Shown: positions 56,270 through 64,000 of the stretch, one piece after another | Layout: each line of letters starts with the position of its first letter | How positions within the stretch are numbered: the stretch's first letter is position 1 | Origin: Nocardia spumae | GTDB taxonomy: Bacteria; Actinomycetota; Actinomycetes; Mycobacteriales; Mycobacteriaceae | Assembly (NCBI RefSeq): GCF_020733635.1 | Contig: NZ_JAJFZL010000001.1 | Location: forward strand, 4,650,001 to 4,714,000 | Reading direction: 5' to 3' | DNA length: 64,000 nt | Program-made: the position numbers and the translations under genes | Notes under the pieces: generated by a model | The model's database searches: none | What the model was told of the DNA's origin: nothing | What the model saw: the letters and a program-made list of their open reading frames with translations, nothing else

Positions 56270-56703
56270 CCTTCGACCCGTTTCTTGAGTTCCTTGAGAG
56301 CCGTATCGGTGATCACCTTCTCGGCCTTGCGTTTGAACATCCCGATCATCGGGATGGTGAGGTCCACGGTCAGCTCGTACACCACCTGGGTGGTGCCGTC
56401 GGGCTGGTCGATGAGCTCGTAGGTGCCGTCCTGCGCTTTCTGCAACTCACCACTGACGAGTTTCCAGCTCACCGCCCGGCCGTCCGCGCGCCAGGTGTAG
56501 GACAGCACGTAGGTGTCCTTGACGACACCGGCGTCGAGCACGAAGCGAGCCGTGCGAGCGCGCCCGTCGGGATAGGTCTCCAGCACGTCCACCGATCGCG
56601 CCGCCGATACCCATTCCGGATACGACTGCAGATCGGCGATAACGGCCATCACTCGATCCGAGGGGGCATCGACGATGATCGACCTCTGGGTCCGGTCGGC
56701 CAT
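56266..56703 (-). CDS. SRPBCC-fold protein (Rv2185c/TB16.3-like)
   Basis: A 145-aa START-like ligand-binding protein (polyketide cyclase/dehydrase family). RSIIVDAPSDRVMAVIADLQ and YPEWVSAARSVDVLE form the typical opening helix and strand; a hydrophobic pocket is expected. Ligand unknown, but conserved association with the ArsA-like ATPase and PimB suggests envelope lipid chemistry. Its stop overlaps the CTG start of the ATPase gene. Confidence 0.88.
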   Translation of the reverse strand: MADRTQRSIIVDAPSDRVMAVIADLQSYPEWVSAARSVDVLETYPDGRARTARFVLDAGVVKDTYVLSYTWRADGRAVSWKLVSGELQKAQDGTYELIDQPDGTTQVVYELTVDLTIPMIGMFKRKAEKVITDTALKELKKRVEG

Positions 56704-56726
56704 GACTGACAGCGTTTCCTTTCGAG

Positions 56727-57110
56727 CTAGCGTGACGGCGCCACACCGGCCGGACGGCCGGCTTCCAGCCGGGATTTCACCTCGAACGACATCTTCTTAC
56801 CGGCCACTCGCCGAGATCTGTTGGCCGCCATCAACGTTCGCGCCGACACGGTTCCCGCGGCCGGCGGTTCTGCGTGCAGGAAGTAATGCAGGATCACGCC
56901 GTCCAGCGACGGCTCCAGCCAGACCTCCATGGTGCCGGTCAGCGGGCCCGCGACCGACCAGCGAATACCCTTGTCGCCCCGATCCTCTCGCACCTCCAGG
57001 GTGAGATCGGGCCACCACTGCCGCCAGCGGCCGCGATCGGCCAGCACCTCGGCGACCGCGGCGCCGGACGCGGCGACGAAGGTCTGGTCGGCCACCTGAA
57101 TGCTGCTCAC
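56727..57110 (-). CDS. Second SRPBCC-fold protein (Rv2186c-like)
   Basis: A 127-aa protein with a polyketide-cyclase-like fold. MSSIQVADQTFVAASGAAVAE and RGRWRQWWPDLTLEVRED begin the domain; GTMEVWLEPSLDGVILHYFL lies in the middle. GTG 57110 overlaps the stop of a nine-codon MSERSE ORF (GTGA). It is 23 bp upstream of the other SRPBCC gene; the pair may share a ligand. Confidence 0.82.
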   Translation of the reverse strand: MSSIQVADQTFVAASGAAVAEVLADRGRWRQWWPDLTLEVREDRGDKGIRWSVAGPLTGTMEVWLEPSLDGVILHYFLHAEPPAAGTVSARTLMAANRSRRVAGKKMSFEVKSRLEAGRPAGVAPSR

Positions 57111-57136
57111 GGCTGTGGCTCGCTGCGCTCGCTCAT
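57107..57136 (-). CDS. Nine-codon MSERSE ORF coupled to SRPBCC gene
   Basis: ATG 57136 opens MSERSEPQP and its TGA overlaps the GTG of the following gene. The first 19 bases are identical to those of the 27-codon ORF before sepF. It could be a leader for translational coupling or the end of a dispersed repeat; translation is unproven. Confidence 0.3.
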   Translation of the reverse strand: MSERSEPQP

Positions 57137-57145
57137 GGGAGCCGA

Positions 57146-57188
57146 GCCTACTGGGTCGGAGCCCGGAGGCGGTAACGGAGTGTGACCA
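57146..57188. repeat. 43-bp direct repeat, copy 1
   Basis: GCCTACTGGGTCGGAGCCCG at its left end begins a 43-bp unit repeated exactly at 57221-57263. Between the copies, 57193-57210 carries an inverted partial copy (GGGCTCCCCAGTAGGCTC), so copy 1 and this segment can form a long stem-loop. The element occupies the gap between pimB and the SRPBCC gene. Confidence 0.85.
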
Positions 57189-57220
57189 CGCAGGGCTCCC
57201 CAGTAGGCTCCATCGACACT

Positions 57221-57263
57221 GCCTACTGGGTCGGAGCCCGGAGGCGGTAACGGAGTGTGACCA
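57221..57263. repeat. 43-bp direct repeat, copy 2
   Basis: This copy is identical to 57146-57188, 75 bp downstream on the plus strand, and ends one base from the pimB stop codon. It contains GAGGCGGTAACGGAGTGTGA. It may be part of a dispersed intergenic element of this genome; only a genome-wide search can tell. Confidence 0.85.
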
Positions 57264-57264
57264 T

Positions 57265-58443
57265 CTAGCTCAGCGGACCGACGCCGTCGCCGTCGCGGCT
57301 GCCCGAACGCGTCTCGGAACCGAGCAGGGCACGTAGCCGGGCGCCCCGGGCGTCCCATCCCCACTGGTCGGCGACCCATTCTCGGCCGGCGGCACCCATT
57401 CGCGCCGCGGCGTCGCGGTCGGACAGGATATCGACGACGGCCGCGGCCACGGACCGCTCGCTGCGCCCGTCGACCACCGTGCCGGTACGTCCCTCGAGGA
57501 CGGTTTCCGGTGCGCCACCGGAATTTCCGGCCACCACGGGCACCCCCGTCGCCGACGCCTCCAGATAGACGATGCCCAGACCCTCGACATCGAGTCCAGC
57601 ACCGCGAGTCCTCGACGGCATCGCGAAGACGTCGGCGATGGTGTGGTGGGCGGCCAGTTCGGCGGCCGGGACCCGTCCGGTGAACACCACATCGCCGTCG
57701 AGTTCCAGCGAATTCGCCAGGCCGCGCAACCGCTCCTCGTACGGGCCGCCACCCGCGATGACCAGCACGGCGCCGTCCACGCGCCGGCGGATCTCGCGCA
57801 TGGCCAGGATCAGCATGTCCTGTCCCTTGCGCGGGACCAGCCGGGACAGGCAGAGCACGGTGGGCCGGTCTCCGAGTCCATAGCGGGCCCGCAGCTCCGC
57901 GCGCGCCGCCGGGTCCGGGCGGAAGACCGCGCTGTCGACGCCCGGGGGCAGATATTCCAGCGCCGCCCGCGGGCCGAACGCCGCGGCGAATCGGCGCCGG
58001 GTGTATTTGCTGACGTAGGTGATCGCGTCGGTGTGGTCTCCGATCACGCGCAGCACCTGGCGCGCGCCGGGCAGCATCGACCAGCCCACCTCGTGGCCGT
58101 GGGTACTGGCCGCGATCCGGTGCGCGCCCGCGCGGCGCAGTGCCGGCGACATCAGCGCCAGCGGGGCGGCCGCACCGAACCAGACGGTGTCGCATCGTTC
58201 GTCGCGCAGCAGTTTCGCCGCGCGGCGCAGGACCAGTGGCGTCGGCAACATCAGGGTGGTGGGATGGCGCACCACCTGGAACGGCTGCTGGGCGTCGAAG
58301 CGCAGATGGGAGTCGCCGCGCCAGCGAGGTGCGTAGACGACGAGATCCTCCGGTGGCATCCGCAACGCCAGCGAATGAACATACGACTGGATCCCACCCG
58401 GCCGAGGCGGAAAGTCGTTGGTGATCAACAGCGTGCGGGCCAT
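57265..58443 (-). CDS. pimB: Phosphatidylinositol mannosyltransferase PimB-type
   Basis: A 392-aa GT4 enzyme adding the second mannose to phosphatidylinositol monomannoside at the inner leaflet. The N-terminal loop is LLITNDFPPRPGGIQSYVHSLA; the nucleotide-sugar domain has LVPRKGQDMLILAMREI, IAGGGPYEERL and the E-x7-E motif in EGLGIVYLEAS. It matches Rv2188c. The neighbouring fadD15 of M. tuberculosis is absent. The end is followed directly by the 43-bp repeats. Confidence 0.92.
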   Translation of the reverse strand: MARTLLITNDFPPRPGGIQSYVHSLALRMPPEDLVVYAPRWRGDSHLRFDAQQPFQVVRHPTTLMLPTPLVLRRAAKLLRDERCDTVWFGAAAPLALMSPALRRAGAHRIAASTHGHEVGWSMLPGARQVLRVIGDHTDAITYVSKYTRRRFAAAFGPRAALEYLPPGVDSAVFRPDPAARAELRARYGLGDRPTVLCLSRLVPRKGQDMLILAMREIRRRVDGAVLVIAGGGPYEERLRGLANSLELDGDVVFTGRVPAAELAAHHTIADVFAMPSRTRGAGLDVEGLGIVYLEASATGVPVVAGNSGGAPETVLEGRTGTVVDGRSERSVAAAVVDILSDRDAAARMGAAGREWVADQWGWDARGARLRALLGSETRSGSRDGDGVGPLS

Positions 58444-58495
58444 GGGCCCGAGTCTATGGGTGCACCCCGCCGCGACCGGCCGGGACCCCGCATCC

Positions 58496-59500
58496 CTAGG
58501 TGGCTACCCGGGCCTTGATCCAGTCCCGCCAGGCGGTGACGAATTCGCTGTGACCGAGAGCGAGGGTGTCGCGCAGGCCGCGATCCAGCGCGGCCTCGTT
58601 CTGCGGTCCGGTTGCCAGGCGGTGATAGAGCGCCACCAGTTTCGGCTCACCGAACCGGTCGGCGACGAAGGCGTGGACCGACCAGGCCTGTTCGTAGGCC
58701 AGGGCGGCGTCGTTGCCCGGTGCGGGGACGAAGGCGGTATCGGCGGGGAGATCGGCGGGCAGGTCGCCGGCGCGAGCGCGGGTGGTCACGGTCGGCGCCA
58801 CCTGGGCGAAGCGTTGCGCATCCCCGCGGTGGCCGCAGTATTCGGCGAATCCCTCGAGCACCCACTGCGGGGAGCCGTCGACGGTATCGGCGCGCGCGGC
58901 GATATGGGTGAGTTCGTGGCGCAGGGTTTCGCGCAGGCCGTCCGGGCCGAGCCGGTGACCGGCATCGGCGGCGAAGACGATCCGCTGCCCGGCCGGCTGC
59001 GCGCCCGGCACGACGGGATCGGCGACCGACGCGGCCGCGACCTGGGTGGACACCGGGCCGATGGCGTGGGTCAGTGCCGCGAATTCGGAGCTGCTGGAGG
59101 CGACGGCGACCACGGCCTCGTGCGCCCATCCGGTGCCCCAGACCTGTGAGACGGCCGAGACCGCGGGACCCACCTCGCGCGCCAGCTGATCGACGTCACC
59201 GCGCTGGTACGGATGTCCGAGTACCACCGACAGTTTGCCGTCGTCACCGGAAACCTGCTGTGCCACAACCGGTCCGTAGGACCCCATGACCCGGCGCAGC
59301 TCCGGGACCTGCGGATCGGCGTGCGCCATCGGCACGGAATCGGTCTCCGCGGCCGTGGGCACGGCGCGCAGGCCGGTCTTCGGTAACAACAGCAGCGCAC
59401 CGCCGGCCGCGGTCAGGGCGATCACCACCGCGACGGTCGCGACGAATTCGAACCGTCCCCGGTGCGCCAGCCATTCCCGGGCCCGCAGCAGTGCGCTCAT
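58496..59500 (-). CDS. Membrane-anchored HEXXH metalloprotease-like protein
   Basis: A 334-aa protein with a single N-terminal helix (FVATVAVVIALTAAGGALLLL) and an extracytoplasmic domain. TLRHELTHIAA contains HELTH (His195-Glu196...His199), and WVLEGFAEYCG 17 residues on offers the third zinc ligand (Glu216), the arrangement of gluzincin/peptidase MA-like enzymes. Position corresponds to Rv2189c. It lies between pimB and the RipC-like hydrolase, suggesting processing of envelope proteins; substrate unknown. Confidence 0.8.
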   Translation of the reverse strand: MSALLRAREWLAHRGRFEFVATVAVVIALTAAGGALLLLPKTGLRAVPTAAETDSVPMAHADPQVPELRRVMGSYGPVVAQQVSGDDGKLSVVLGHPYQRGDVDQLAREVGPAVSAVSQVWGTGWAHEAVVAVASSSSEFAALTHAIGPVSTQVAAASVADPVVPGAQPAGQRIVFAADAGHRLGPDGLRETLRHELTHIAARADTVDGSPQWVLEGFAEYCGHRGDAQRFAQVAPTVTTRARAGDLPADLPADTAFVPAPGNDAALAYEQAWSVHAFVADRFGEPKLVALYHRLATGPQNEAALDRGLRDTLALGHSEFVTAWRDWIKARVAT

Positions 59501-59553
59501 ACGACACGATCCTCACGTCTGTGTGATTACTCGCCGCCAGATTCTCGCAGTGT

Positions 59554-60648
59554 TTACGACATTCCCATCCAATATCGGCGGGCCGAATGGAAGGGCGTGT
59601 TCCCCATCGGGGCTACGGCGACCGGTACACCGAAGGTGGAGGCATGCAGGATCATGCCATTGCCCGCGTAGATTCCGACATGGGAGGCATCGGAATAGAA
59701 GAACACCACGTCACCGGGCTGCAGTTCGTCACGTGAGACGGGTGAGCCGACCGTGGCCTGCGCCTGACTGGTCCGCGGCAGATCGATACCGACGTGATGG
59801 AAGGCCCACTGCACCAGACCGGAACAGTCGAACTGATCCGGGCCGGTGGCGCCCCAGACGTACGGATCGCCCACGCGGGTGAGACCGGCGGCGAGCGCAC
59901 TGGTCCCGCTACCGGGGACCAGTCCCTTCAGCAGGGTTTCACGATCGAATCCGGGCGGGAACAGCGATCCGGCCAGAGCGGACTTGTCTCCCGCCGACAG
60001 CGCACCCCACGCCTGGATCACCTGCGCCATCGACCCCTGCAGGTCGGCGCGCTTACGTTCCAGATCGGCCCGCACCTCATCGGCCTTCTGCGCGGCCGAG
60101 CGCGCGGCGTCGGAGGCGGTCTTCGCGGAGGTTTCGGCCGCGGTCGCCGACTCGCTGGCCTTGGAGAACTGGGCCAGTTGATCGGAGGTCTGCGCGGAGA
60201 GCACATCCAGCGTCGACATCTGATCGAGCAGTTGCTGGGGGGAATCGGAGACCAGCACCGAGAACAGCCGGTTGGTGCGAGCGCCCTGGTAGGCCGCGAT
60301 CGCCGTACGGTCCACGGCCGGTTGGTATTTGCGGACTTCGGCCTTGGCCGCGTCCACGGCCTGGGTGGCGGTGATCAGTTTGGCGTCGGCGTCGCGAGCC
60401 ACACCCTGTTTGGCGTCCAGATCACCCTGCGCGGTCAGTGCCTGCTGATTGAGCTGTTCGGATTGATGTGACAACTCGATCAGCCGTTGCACGGCGTCGC
60501 CGGCGCTGGTCGGCTGGCCCGGCGCCGGATCGGCCGATGCCAATCCGCCGGTTCCGGCTCCGATCACCAGCGCGCCCACCGCGAGTGATCTGCCGACCAA
60601 GCGTCTGGTCCTGGTGTTGCTGTGCGCGTTGCCTCTGTGCACTGTCAC
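59554..60648 (-). CDS. RipC-like NlpC/P60 peptidoglycan hydrolase
   Basis: A 364-aa secreted endopeptidase, the counterpart of Rv2190c (RipC). Signal peptide (SLAVGALVIGAGTGGLASADP), then ~180 residues of coiled coil (QSEQLNQQALTAQGDLDAKQ onward), which in RipC contacts FtsX and autoinhibits, then the catalytic domain with Cys in DQFDCSGLVQW and His in DASHVGIY and ILHAS. GTG 60648 was chosen; the longer frame to 60753 lacks a signal-like start. A motif shared with the next hydrolase gene lies 46 bp upstream. Confidence 0.9.
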   Translation of the reverse strand: MTVHRGNAHSNTRTRRLVGRSLAVGALVIGAGTGGLASADPAPGQPTSAGDAVQRLIELSHQSEQLNQQALTAQGDLDAKQGVARDADAKLITATQAVDAAKAEVRKYQPAVDRTAIAAYQGARTNRLFSVLVSDSPQQLLDQMSTLDVLSAQTSDQLAQFSKASESATAAETSAKTASDAARSAAQKADEVRADLERKRADLQGSMAQVIQAWGALSAGDKSALAGSLFPPGFDRETLLKGLVPGSGTSALAAGLTRVGDPYVWGATGPDQFDCSGLVQWAFHHVGIDLPRTSQAQATVGSPVSRDELQPGDVVFFYSDASHVGIYAGNGMILHASTFGVPVAVAPMGNTPFHSARRYWMGMS

Positions 60649-60693
60649 GGCCTGCCGTGCCCCGTTCTCTCGTCCCGAGCTGAAAACCACAAA

Positions 60694-60712
60694 GGTCTCG
60701 ATAAGGTTACGG
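60694..60712 (-). promoter_or_regulatory. Shared NlpC/P60 upstream motif, copy 1
   Basis: On the minus strand CCGTAACCTTATCGAGACC lies 46 bp upstream of the RipC-like start. The same sequence with one internal change lies before the next hydrolase gene. It is likely a promoter element or regulator site common to both. Confidence 0.5.
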
Positions 60713-60770
60713 AACGGCGAGCGTCCATGTCCAGCAGGCCACGAAATGATCACGCCGCATAACCGGAAAT

Positions 60771-60815
60771 GCCCGGATCGGCAGTCCGAACTGTGCGGAA
60801 TGCGCCGATCCGGGC
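60771..60815 (-). terminator. Hairpin after the second NlpC/P60 gene
   Basis: A perfect 12-bp stem (GCCCGGATCGGC at 60771-60782, its complement at 60804-60815) with a 21-nt loop begins 6 bp after the stop at 60822. A short T-run (ATTTCC on the minus strand) follows. Confidence 0.6.
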
Positions 60816-60821
60816 GGGATT

Positions 60822-61427
60822 TCAGTAGCGGCGGGCGCCCGCCACCGGCATCGAGGAGATCGGAGCGACCTTCACCGGCTGCCCGTAGGTCGAGGCGTGC
60901 ACGACGTTGCCGTCACCGACGTAGAGACCCGAGTGGCTGCCGCCGTAGAACGAGATCACGTCACCGGGCTGCAACGCGTCGAGCGATACCGGGGCGCCCG
61001 CGTCGAGCTGTTCGTAGCTGGTGCGCGGCAGCTCGCGACCGGCCTGCTCGTAGGACCACTTCACCAGACCCGAGCAGTCGAAGGCGTTGGGACCGGCCGC
61101 ACCGTACGAGTAGGGGGCGCCGATCTTGGACATGGCGGCGTCGGCCGCGCGCTGACCGACGGTCTGCTGCGGTGCGAACGGCGCCCCGAGACCGGGGATC
61201 TGCACACCCGGCGGGATCACGTTCGGCGGGATCGCGCCCGGCGGGATCGCGCCGAGAACCTGATCGGGCACGTCGATGGCGCCGACGCCCGGTACGGTGA
61301 CCGGCGCGGCGGCGGCAGTGGTCGCAGGCAGCAGCAGGGCGCTGAGGGTTGCTGCGCCAACGGCTCCGGCCGCAACAGCCCGGCGGGCGGTGCGAGGCAG
61401 CCCCTGAACCTGTCGCTTGATCGCCAT
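60822..61427 (-). CDS. Small secreted NlpC/P60 endopeptidase (RipD/RipB-like)
   Basis: A 201-aa exported hydrolase. A signal peptide (AVAAGAVGAATLSALLLPATTAAAAP) is followed by a Pro/Ile-rich linker with repeated GAIPPGAIPP units and the catalytic domain: Cys in NAFDCSGLVKW, His in GGSHSGLYVG, polar third residue in VVHAST. No coiled coil. ATG 61427 follows GAGGAG. It lies directly upstream of the RipC-like gene, but a terminator and separate motifs suggest separate transcripts. Confidence 0.9.
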   Translation of the reverse strand: MAIKRQVQGLPRTARRAVAAGAVGAATLSALLLPATTAAAAPVTVPGVGAIDVPDQVLGAIPPGAIPPNVIPPGVQIPGLGAPFAPQQTVGQRAADAAMSKIGAPYSYGAAGPNAFDCSGLVKWSYEQAGRELPRTSYEQLDAGAPVSLDALQPGDVISFYGGSHSGLYVGDGNVVHASTYGQPVKVAPISSMPVAGARRY

Positions 61428-61487
61428 GATGCGGTACTCCTCATCTGCCCCGCGACGCCGCACCCGGTGGTGCGTCGGACTCCGCGA

Positions 61488-61508
61488 GGTCTCGAAAAGG
61501 TTACGAGG
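61488..61508 (-). promoter_or_regulatory. Shared NlpC/P60 upstream motif, copy 2
   Basis: Minus-strand CTCGTAACCTTTTCGAGACC lies 61 bp upstream of the small NlpC/P60 gene and matches copy 1 at all but one of the 17 core bases (GTAACCTT[A/T]TCGAGACC). Next to it GTTATGTCCTCGTAAC forms a GTTA...TAAC inverted pair. MtrA, which controls rip hydrolases in mycobacteria, is one candidate binder; this is inference. Confidence 0.5.
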
Positions 61509-61976
61509 ACATAACGGTGCGTTGTAAAGCCCCGACAGCCCGGAACTAGATCAGGTATGAGGCACCGCTCGGCGGCATGCGAGATAGCTCACAGTGATCA
61601 CGAAAAGATAACGACGGGCGTGCGCGGCGACGGCGACGACCCCCTCCCCACCCGTGTGACCGGAGGCGCGGGCGACATTCGCGACCAGCGCCCGGAGCAC
61701 GAAACCGCACGTACGCCCCGCGGGCGAAGACGCTGAAACCAACCGAACAGTCCGCACGTTTACCCGCGTCATCGGTGGGCATTCCACAGCGGTTGCGCGT
61801 TTCGAAACTCGTCACCGATTCGCCGTCGGCAATAGCCGTTCCGAATCATTGTGGCGCTGGTCACTTTTCCGCATATCCGCGCGATCCGAACCTCGTACAT
61901 CGCAACCTTCACGACGCACCGGCCGCGAAATCGGGCAAAGCCGACCCTGTCGGACCTTGCGTTTACGCTGCTCGCC
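61509..61976. other. Intergenic region before the exonuclease gene
   Basis: These 468 bases lie between divergent genes. Small open frames occur (for example minus 61546-61815) but are Arg-rich and have no ribosome binding site, so I do not call them. The stretch should carry the promoters of both flanking genes. Confidence 0.45.
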
Positions 61977-63815
61977 GTGCCCACCCCCGCTCCACGATCA
62001 TCCCAGCTGGCCCTCGAATTACCCGGTCACGGAGCTGATGAGGCCGAGCGGGCACTGCGCGAGATCACCTTCGTCGTGGTCGACCTGGAAACCACGGGCA
62101 CCAGTCCGGACGGGGATGCGATCACCGAGATCGGCGCGGTCAAGGTGCGCGGCGGCGAGATTCTCGGCGAGTTCGCGACACTCGTCGATCCCGGCCGGGC
62201 CATCCCGCCGCAGATCGTGCAGGTCACCGGCATCACAACCGCGATGGTGCTGCAGGCTCCCCGGATCGAAGCCGTACTGCCGGGCTTTCTCGAATTCGCC
62301 GCGGGCGCCGTGCTGGTCGCGCACAACGCCCGCTTCGACATGTCGTTCCTGCGCGCGGCGGCGCAGCGCAGCGATACCGCGTGGCCGGCCTTCACCGTGC
62401 TGTGCACGGTGCAGCTGGCGCGGCGCATTCTCGATCGAGACGAGGCACCGACGGTGCGGCTGTCCGCGCTGGCACAACTGCTGGGCTCTTCCACCCGGCC
62501 GACCCACCGCGCTCTCGACGACGCGCGCGCGACCGTCGACGTCCTGCACGCGCTGTTCGAACGAGTCGGCAATCTGGGGGTGCAGACGCTCGGTGAACTC
62601 GTCGACTATCTGCCCGCGGTCACACGGCGCCAACGAGCCAAACGGGTACTGGCCGCCGATCTGCCCGCGGCGCCGGGTGTGTACCTGTTCCGCGGGCCGG
62701 CCGAGGAGGTCCTCTATATAGGGACGGCGGTCGATCTGCGCCGCCGCGTACGCAATTACTTCACCGGATCCGAAACCCGCACCCGGATGCGGGAGATGGT
62801 CACCCTCGCCACCCGGGTCGACCACGTCCGGTGCGCGCACGGCCTCGAGGCCGGTGTCCGGGAACTGCGGCTGCTGGTGGCACACACCCCGCCCTACAAC
62901 CGGCGCTCCAAATTCCCTCAGCGCGCATGGTGGCTGACGCTGACCGATGAGGCCTTCCCCCGTTTCGCGGTGAGCCGCACACCGACCGCCCACGCCCTGG
63001 GCCCCTTCGGTTCTCGCGCCGAGGCCACCGAGGTCGGGGCGATCGTCGCGGAGTACAGCGGGGTGCGCACCTGTACGACCCGGATTCCGCGCGGTGGCAC
63101 GCACGGCGCGCACTGCCCACCCGCCGTCGTGGGCGGATGCCCGGCCACCACATTCGGGGAGCGGGCCACCGCGGCCACCTACGCCGCCGCCCCGCGTGCG
63201 GTGCGGGCACTGTTCACCGGTAGTGACGACGCGCCGCTGCGCGCCATCGCCGAACGGATCGACACCTGTGTCACCGCAGAGCATTTCGAGGCCGCCGCGC
63301 GACTGCGGGACCGGACCTGCACCGTGGTGCGGGCACTGCGGCGCACCCAGCGGCTGGCCGCCCTGGCCCGCATCGCCGAACTGATCGCGGCGCGCCCGGC
63401 CGCTGACGGCGGATGGGACTTCGCGGTCGTTCGCTACGGCCGTCTGGCCGCGGCCGGAACCGCGGCCCGGGGTGTCGCGCCCATGCCGGTGGTCGACAGC
63501 CTGGTCGCCGCGGCCGAAACCGTCCGGCCGGCCACACTGAGCACCACCCCGGACGGCGCAGAAGCCGGACTGCTCTGCGACACAGACGAATTCGACGATC
63601 CCGATCATCCCCCGCTACGCGGCGCCCCACCCGAGGAGACGGCGGTCATCGCCCGCTGGCTGAACCAGCCCGGCACCCGCATCGTGCGCACCACCGACGG
63701 CTATCGCGAGCCACGCCTGGGGGCCGGGCCGTGGTTGTCCTGGGTCGAACGGGCCGAAGCCGCGACTCGCGCCGAATCGGGGGCGGGCGAGTATCTTTCA
63801 CGTACCGGCGCCTGA
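61977..63815 (+). CDS. DEDDh exonuclease fused to GIY-YIG endonuclease (Rv2191-like)
   Basis: A 612-aa two-domain nuclease. Residues ~30-195 are a PolIII-epsilon-like exonuclease: [15 protein letters not shown] (Asp36, Glu38), [11 protein letters not shown] (Asp121) and [15 protein letters not shown] (His177, Asp182). Residues ~232-310 are a UvrC/Cho-type GIY-YIG domain: GVYLFRG and [18 protein letters not shown] UvrB/C-like helix pair ([13 protein letters not shown]) follows, and there is no second UvrC endonuclease domain. A repair role is inferred. GTG 61977 was chosen over GTG 61851, whose extra 42 residues lack family character. Confidence 0.88.
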   Translation: MPTPAPRSSQLALELPGHGADEAERALREITFVVVDLETTGTSPDGDAITEIGAVKVRGGEILGEFATLVDPGRAIPPQIVQVTGITTAMVLQAPRIEAVLPGFLEFAAGAVLVAHNARFDMSFLRAAAQRSDTAWPAFTVLCTVQLARRILDRDEAPTVRLSALAQLLGSSTRPTHRALDDARATVDVLHALFERVGNLGVQTLGELVDYLPAVTRRQRAKRVLAADLPAAPGVYLFRGPAEEVLYIGTAVDLRRRVRNYFTGSETRTRMREMVTLATRVDHVRCAHGLEAGVRELRLLVAHTPPYNRRSKFPQRAWWLTLTDEAFPRFAVSRTPTAHALGPFGSRAEATEVGAIVAEYSGVRTCTTRIPRGGTHGAHCPPAVVGGCPATTFGERATAATYAAAPRAVRALFTGSDDAPLRAIAERIDTCVTAEHFEAAARLRDRTCTVVRALRRTQRLAALARIAELIAARPAADGGWDFAVVRYGRLAAAGTAARGVAPMPVVDSLVAAAETVRPATLSTTPDGAEAGLLCDTDEFDDPDHPPLRGAPPEETAVIARWLNQPGTRIVRTTDGYREPRLGAGPWLSWVERAEAATRAESGAGEYLSRTGA

Positions 63816-64000
63816 GAGCGAGGCCCGCGCCGCCACCAGCGACCGCCGCACCTGTTCGACCGCATCGGCGCCCAGATCGCTTCGCAGGCGCTCCTCGATT
63901 TCGGCGATTCGCGCCGCCGCCACCGCCACCGCGGCGCGTCCGGCCGCCGTGGCGACCACCAGCCGAGCCCGCCGATCGGCGGGATCGAGACGACGCTCGA
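63798..64000 (-). CDS. MarR-family regulator, C-terminal fragment (cut by window edge)
   Basis: The last ~66 codons of a minus-strand gene. [20 protein letters not shown] is the wing and post-wing signature of MarR proteins, followed by a dimerisation helix ([21 protein letters not shown]) and a TGA at 63798-63800. The N-terminal HTH lies outside the window. It overlaps the 3' end of the nuclease gene by 18 bp, tail to tail. Confidence 0.75.
   Translation of the reverse strand, partial: ERRLDPADRRARLVVATAAGRAAVAVAAARIAEIEERLRSDLGADAVEQVRRSLVAARASLSGAGT

Noticed and set aside
57107..58195. 362-codon minus-strand frame over pimB
   Set aside because: It is out of frame with the GT4 motifs. It is open only because of GC bias and passes through the 43-bp repeats.
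61546..61815. Small minus-strand frames in the 61.5-61.8 kb gap
   Set aside because: They are Arg-rich, lack ribosome binding sites, and two frames are open over the same bases.

Overview
The window comes from a very high-GC Gram-positive actinobacterium of the mycolic-acid group (Mycobacteriales). A Nocardia or close relative such as Rhodococcus is most likely. The reasons are an EmbC-type arabinosyltransferase, Wag31, MptA- and PimB-type lipoglycan enzymes, a translational ileS T-box of the kind known in Nocardia and Mycobacterium, and a gene order from about 11.2 kb onward that follows M. tuberculosis Rv2144c-Rv2191 almost gene for gene. No insertion sequence, phage gene, CRISPR array, rRNA or tRNA was seen. 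The species call is inference.

Layout. 0-11 kb: a truncated arabinosyltransferase, an Mtb12-like lipoprotein, DNA polymerase IV, GalU, a divergent MarR regulator/membrane protein pair with two visible operators, an NlpC/P60 hydrolase, and ileS with its T-box leader. 11-34 kb: the complete division and cell-wall (dcw) cluster on the minus strand. In transcription order it runs DUF3040, mraZ, rsmH, ftsL-like, ftsI, murE, murF, mraY, murD, ftsW, murG, murC, ftsQ, ftsZ, pgeF, yggS, sepF, yggT, wag31. Many of these genes are joined by 4-bp stop/start overlaps. There is no ftsA, as is usual in this group.

34-47 kb: carotenoid genes (crtO, cruF, a CruG-like glycosyltransferase, crtE, crtI, crtB) are interleaved one by one with genes that form a compact core block in mycobacteria (GNAT Rv2170, lppM, metF, idsA2, mptA, Rv2175c, pknL). 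Together they predict a hydroxylated, ketolated, glycosylated carotenoid. The required lycopene cyclase is not in the window.

47-64 kb: the kinase PknL with four PASTA domains, AroG, an RNase AS-type exonuclease, PlsC, a ROK glucokinase, an ArsA-like ATPase whose Walker A motif is in frame only if translation begins at a CTG codon, two SRPBCC proteins, PimB, a membrane-anchored HELTH metalloprotease, two NlpC/P60 hydrolases sharing an upstream motif, a DEDDh exonuclease/GIY-YIG fusion, and a truncated MarR regulator at the right edge.

Most genes therefore serve envelope growth: peptidoglycan precursor synthesis, septum assembly, polar growth, lipoglycan mannosylation, wall remodelling and a membrane pigment. 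Regulatory sites that can be read directly are the MraZ box, a second inverted array of the same motif, the MarR operators, the T-box, several hairpin terminators, a palindrome before wag31, an inverted repeat before ftsZ, and two very short MSERSE-type ORFs coupled to sepF and to an SRPBCC gene.
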